From contig NZ_JAKMCS010000006.1 of NCBI RefSeq assembly GCF_022662195.1, forward strand, positions 89,421 through 153,420: 64,000 bases of DNA, in the 5' to 3' direction. Within the stretch, counting starts at the first letter, position 1; each line of letters opens with the position of its first letter. The DNA comes from Aestuariivivens insulae. Lineage in GTDB: Bacteria; Bacteroidota; Bacteroidia; Flavobacteriales; Flavobacteriaceae. The translations under genes and the position numbers were made by a program. Under the pieces are notes generated by a model. It was not told where the DNA came from. It did not search any database and was given only the letters and a program-made list of their open reading frames with translations. This document shows positions 61,129-64,000 of this stretch, in pieces.

Positions 61129-61535
61129 TGTTAAACGAAGAAACTTTATTACAAGAATTAAATTTTAAGGCCATTAGAAGCTCGGGCAGTGGTGGTCAAC
61201 ATGTCAATAAAGTGGCTTCAAAAGTAGAGTTGAGCTTTAACATAGAGAAGTCTTTGGTTTTTTCTGATGAGCAGAAAGCCTTGCTTTTAAATAAACTTCA
61301 GAATCGATTAACCAAAGAAGGGGTTTTAATATTGCAATGCGACACCAATAGGAGCCAGCATAAAAACAAAGCCTTGGTTGTAAAACGGTTTTTAGAGCTT
61401 ATAAAGTCGGCATTGGTTAAACCCAAGAAAAGGATTCCAACCAAAATACCCAAGGCAGTGATTAAAAAGCGCCTAAAAGACAAGCGCAAATTGTCTGACA
61501 AAAAGGTAAATAGAAAGCCTCCACAATTGCCTTAG
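61128..61535 (+). CDS. arfB: Ribosome rescue factor ArfB (peptidyl-tRNA hydrolase)
   Basis: 135 residues. Releases stalled ribosomes by hydrolysing peptidyl-tRNA without a stop codon. RSSGSGGQHVNKVASKVELS contains the GGQ motif. The basic C-terminal tail (KKRIPTKIPKAVIKKRLKDK) enters the mRNA channel of the ribosome. Lack of other release-factor domains fits ArfB/YaeJ. Last gene of the run. Confidence 0.93.
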   Translation: MLNEETLLQELNFKAIRSSGSGGQHVNKVASKVELSFNIEKSLVFSDEQKALLLNKLQNRLTKEGVLILQCDTNRSQHKNKALVVKRFLELIKSALVKPKKRIPTKIPKAVIKKRLKDKRKLSDKKVNRKPPQLP

Positions 61536-61589
61536 AATTATTGCCAATTATTCATTGCTAACTGTTAATTCTTAATTAATTTTACAGTG

Positions 61590-61710
61590 TTCTCAAAAAG
61601 GGGTGCTTAAAAGAGTTGGTTGCCATAAGATTAAACATCTAACTTCCAACTAAGCAAGCTGAGATCATACCCATTGAACCTGAGCAGGTAATGCTGCTAA
61701 GGAAATGAAG
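61590..61710 (+). ncRNA. TPP riboswitch (THI element)
   Basis: The diagnostic conserved blocks are in order: GGGGTGC, GCTGAGATCATACCC, TTGAACCTGAGCAGGTAAT and GCTGCTAAGGAA. An AT-rich variable stem (P3-type) lies between the first two. It is 155 nt before the TonB-dependent receptor gene, which identifies that receptor as a probable thiamine-regulated transporter. Confidence 0.93.
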
Positions 61711-61793
61711 CGTCATTGCGAATCTTGAGATATCAAGATGAAGCAATCTCATTAATTAAAAGATTACTTCGTCGCAAACTCCTCGTAATGACT
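61711..61793. repeat. REP-like element between riboswitch and receptor gene
   Basis: GTCATTGCGA (61712-61721) pairs with TCGTAATGAC (61783-61792) at nine of ten positions; within lies ATCTTGA-GATA-TCAAGAT (61722-61739) and AGCAATCT/AGATTACT. It belongs to the family at 37865 and 41318 and starts right after the aptamer. Confidence 0.8.
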
Positions 61794-61864
61794 GTTTAAT
61801 AATATTTAACAAATAAAGAATAATGACCTCTTTTTATTCGATTTAAATTTTTATTTATCTCGAC

Positions 61865-64000
61865 ATGAAAAACAGATTTCTTTTTTTAGCACTTTTGGTG
61901 TTATCAGTCAGTGCTATTGCACAACAAAATCAAGTACCGCAAGATTCAACAAAAACTGAGAACTTGGATGAAGTTCTGGTAAAAGCCGTTCGCGTTAATG
62001 CCAATTCACCCATTACCCATTCGAATATTTCAAAAGAAGAACTAGAAAAACGGAATTTGGGACAAGACATCCCCATTTTGTTAAATTATTTACCCTCTGT
62101 GGTGACGACCAGCGATGCAGGGGCAGGTATTGGTTATACAGGTATTCGTGTTCGCGGTACCGATGCTACCCGTGTTAATGTAACTATTAATGGTATTCCG
62201 TATAATGATCCTGAAAGCCAAGGCACGTTTTGGGTGAATTTAGGCGATTTTGCCTCATCAACCCAGAGTTTGCAACTACAACGTGGTGTAGGAACATCTA
62301 CTAATGGCTCCGGGGCATTTGGTGCTAGCTTGAACTTGTTAACCGATTCGTTCTCTGAAACAGCTTCCGCCGAAATATCGAATAGCTTTGGAAGTTATAA
62401 TACACGCAAGCATACGGTGAAAATGAGTACAGGAGACATTTTGGGTGCTGAGCGTAGTCGAAGCATTGAGTTTTCTGGACGTTTTTCTAAAATTTATTCC
62501 GATGGTTATGTAGATCGTGCTTTTACCGATTTAAAATCCTATTTCCTTCAAGGGGTATATAAAGACGATAACACCTTGATAAAGGCTTTGACCTTTGGAA
62601 ATAAAGAATACACCTATCAATCTTGGTATGGTTTAACAGCAGAGCAACTAAAAGAAGACCGTCGCCAAAACCCATATACCTACGAAAATGAAACCGATAA
62701 CTATTGGCAAGATCATTACCAATTGCATTGGAACGAACGCTTGGATAATCATTGGTCGACTAACTTAGGCTTAAACTATACAAAAGGGAAAGGCTATTTT
62801 GAACAATATAAAGAGGGAGAATCGGCCGCAAGTTTTAATAATTTAATTGAAGAAGGATCGGATGTTATTGTGCGTCGTTGGTTAGACAACAATTTTTACG
62901 TAGCTAATGCCAATGTGACCTATAAAAAAGATTACCTAGAAATAATTTCTGGGTTGTCTTACAGTAATTACATAGGAGATCATTTTGGAGAAGTGATTTG
63001 GGGAAGTGATTTGGCGCCAAATACATCCATTAGAGATCGTTATTATGATGGAGATGCCTCCAAAAATGACTTTAGTATATTTTCTAAGGCCACATTTAAG
63101 TTTGCAGAAAAGTTTACGGGCTATATCGATTTACAAGGACGCTTTGTAAGCTATAAAACCAATGGCATAAATTCAGATAGGGTACCTTTTGTGACCGATG
63201 CCAAATTTGATTTCTTCAATCCAAAAGTGGGGTTGACCTATAAGCATTGTGATGCCAATAGTTTTTATGTCTCTTATGCCAGGGCAAACCGAGAGCCTAA
63301 TCGCGACGATTTTAAAGCAGGGATAACAGAAAATGAAACCCTTAACGATATTGAGTTGGGATGGCGTTACCATACAGGTAAGGTGTCTGTAAACACCAAT
63401 GTGTACTATATGTTTTATCAAAACCAGTTAGTGTTAACGGGCGAATTGGATGATGTAGGTAGTCCCGTTAGAGTTAATGTAGATGAGAGTTATAGGTTGG
63501 GCGTAGAGGTCGACGCCAATATTAAGTTTTGTGATGTCTTTAATGCCTCTACTAATGTGGCTTTAAGTAGTAATAAGATAAAGGATTTTGGAGTTGCTGT
63601 TAATGGAGAGTATGTGAACTTAGGAGACACTAACATCTCATTTTCGCCAGAATTGATTATAGGCAATGCGCTTAATTTTAAACCAGTTGAAAATTTGCAA
63701 ATATCATTACTAAGTAAATATGTTGGCGAACAATATTTAGGAAACATTGATAATGATTTATCAAAGTTGGACAGTTACTTTGTAAATGACCTTAATATAG
63801 TTTATGAGATTAAACCAAATAGATTGTTCAAATCCATTGTGATTTCTGGATTGATAAATAATATATTCAATAAGGAATATGTATCTAATGGTTATTTCGG
63901 TTCATATGATTATGATGATCCTTCTAGTTCAACTGGAAAAACCACAGGCTATTATACGGGCTATTATCCACAGGCCACAACAAATTTTTTGGTTGGGGCG
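61865..64000 (+). CDS. TonB-dependent receptor, probable thiamine uptake (runs off window)
   Basis: 712 codons from ATG at 61865, still open at the end. Signal peptide LFLALLVLSVSAIAQQ; a TonB-box-like LDEVLVKAVRVNA; then the plug domain (DIPILLNYLPSVVTTSDAGA, GIRVRGTDATRVNVTINGIP, YNDPESQGTFWVN) and a long beta barrel (for example VGEQYLGNIDNDL, IVISGLINNIFNKEYVSNG). It imports a ligand through the outer membrane using TonB energy. The TPP riboswitch upstream suggests thiamine. A repeat-derived AERSRS insertion lies at about residues 195-200. Confidence 0.92.
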   Translation, partial: MKNRFLFLALLVLSVSAIAQQNQVPQDSTKTENLDEVLVKAVRVNANSPITHSNISKEELEKRNLGQDIPILLNYLPSVVTTSDAGAGIGYTGIRVRGTDATRVNVTINGIPYNDPESQGTFWVNLGDFASSTQSLQLQRGVGTSTNGSGAFGASLNLLTDSFSETASAEISNSFGSYNTRKHTVKMSTGDILGAERSRSIEFSGRFSKIYSDGYVDRAFTDLKSYFLQGVYKDDNTLIKALTFGNKEYTYQSWYGLTAEQLKEDRRQNPYTYENETDNYWQDHYQLHWNERLDNHWSTNLGLNYTKGKGYFEQYKEGESAASFNNLIEEGSDVIVRRWLDNNFYVANANVTYKKDYLEIISGLSYSNYIGDHFGEVIWGSDLAPNTSIRDRYYDGDASKNDFSIFSKATFKFAEKFTGYIDLQGRFVSYKTNGINSDRVPFVTDAKFDFFNPKVGLTYKHCDANSFYVSYARANREPNRDDFKAGITENETLNDIELGWRYHTGKVSVNTNVYYMFYQNQLVLTGELDDVGSPVRVNVDESYRLGVEVDANIKFCDVFNASTNVALSSNKIKDFGVAVNGEYVNLGDTNISFSPELIIGNALNFKPVENLQISLLSKYVGEQYLGNIDNDLSKLDSYFVNDLNIVYEIKPNRLFKSIVISGLINNIFNKEYVSNGYFGSYDYDDPSSSTGKTTGYYTGYYPQATTNFLVGA
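62445..62464 (+). repeat. REP-like repeat inside the receptor reading frame
   Basis: GTGCTGAGCGTAGTCGAAGC lies within the TonB-dependent receptor and codes for GAERSRS. It matches the intergenic repeat at 38101-38120 at 19 of 20 positions. Confidence 0.75.

Overview
The window looks like chromosomal DNA of a gliding-type Flavobacteriaceae (Bacteroidota). The DNA is AT-rich, promoters carry the Bacteroidota TAnnTTTG -7 element (best case TTTG-N19-TAnnTTTG before rplU), and Shine-Dalgarno sequences are scarce. Family markers include gldE/gldD beside mutY-ssb, T9SS C-terminal sorting domains, DUF3078, DUF2480 and DUF4199 proteins, and a B. subtilis-type sdhCAB. No tRNA, rRNA, CRISPR array, prophage or insertion sequence was recognised. 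Accessory content is light: two tandem secreted beta-helix proteins, a lone vsr gene, and many short dispersed REP-like repeats.

Layout. 1-1.9 kb (minus): stand-alone response regulator, membrane-anchored HEAT protein and the start of a GT2 glycosyltransferase. 2.2-9.2 kb (minus): two paralogous T9SS-exported pectate-lyase-fold proteins whose upstream regions share two conserved blocks. 9.4-19.8 kb (minus): a SUF Fe-S assembly region (sufA, sufB, lipoprotein, sufC, sufD, sufS, then sufE and a SufT-like gene), interrupted by an M43 metalloprotease and a META-domain gene and followed by DUF2480 and DUF3078 genes. 20-24.6 kb: choice-of-anchor-B lipoprotein, thiL, two tiny Cys4 proteins, an alpha/beta hydrolase and an ACT-like protein divergent from aspartate kinase (24.8 kb). 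26.3-32.3 kb: aminopeptidase P, sdhCAB, M28 peptidase. 32.4-41.3 kb: large outer-membrane protein, exonuclease III, OmpA lipoprotein, aldo/keto reductase, alpha-carbonic anhydrase, zinc metallopeptidase. 41.5-47.5 kb: rng, a 30-residue basic protein and HU (minus), divergent from mutY-ssb-gldE-gldD. 47.6-51.8 kb: membrane proteins, an HMA lipoprotein, rplU-rpmA, DUF3052. 51.8-56.6 kb (minus): heme-binding propeller/HEAT/cytochrome protein, vsr, ahcY. 56.7-61.5 kb (plus): PPTase, PcrB-type synthase, MTH1187-like protein, PnuC-type transporter, NadR-like kinase, DUF4301, ArfB. 61.6-64 kb: a TPP riboswitch and a TonB-dependent receptor that runs off the window.

Functional links. The TPP riboswitch/TonB receptor, the PnuC-MTH1187-kinase cluster and thiL together suggest thiamine uptake and activation. 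The suf genes supply Fe-S clusters for proteins such as SdhB and MutY. HU, the 30-residue protein and rng form a run with a 250-nt highly structured leader before rng.

Most worth a second look: a decayed copy of the 3' end of rng (with its terminator) at 40.19-40.30 kb, which together with the real rng end brackets a metallopeptidase gene; the structured rng leader; 22-bp-spaced direct repeats before both beta-helix genes; and REP-like repeats in the thiamine-receptor leader and inside its reading frame.
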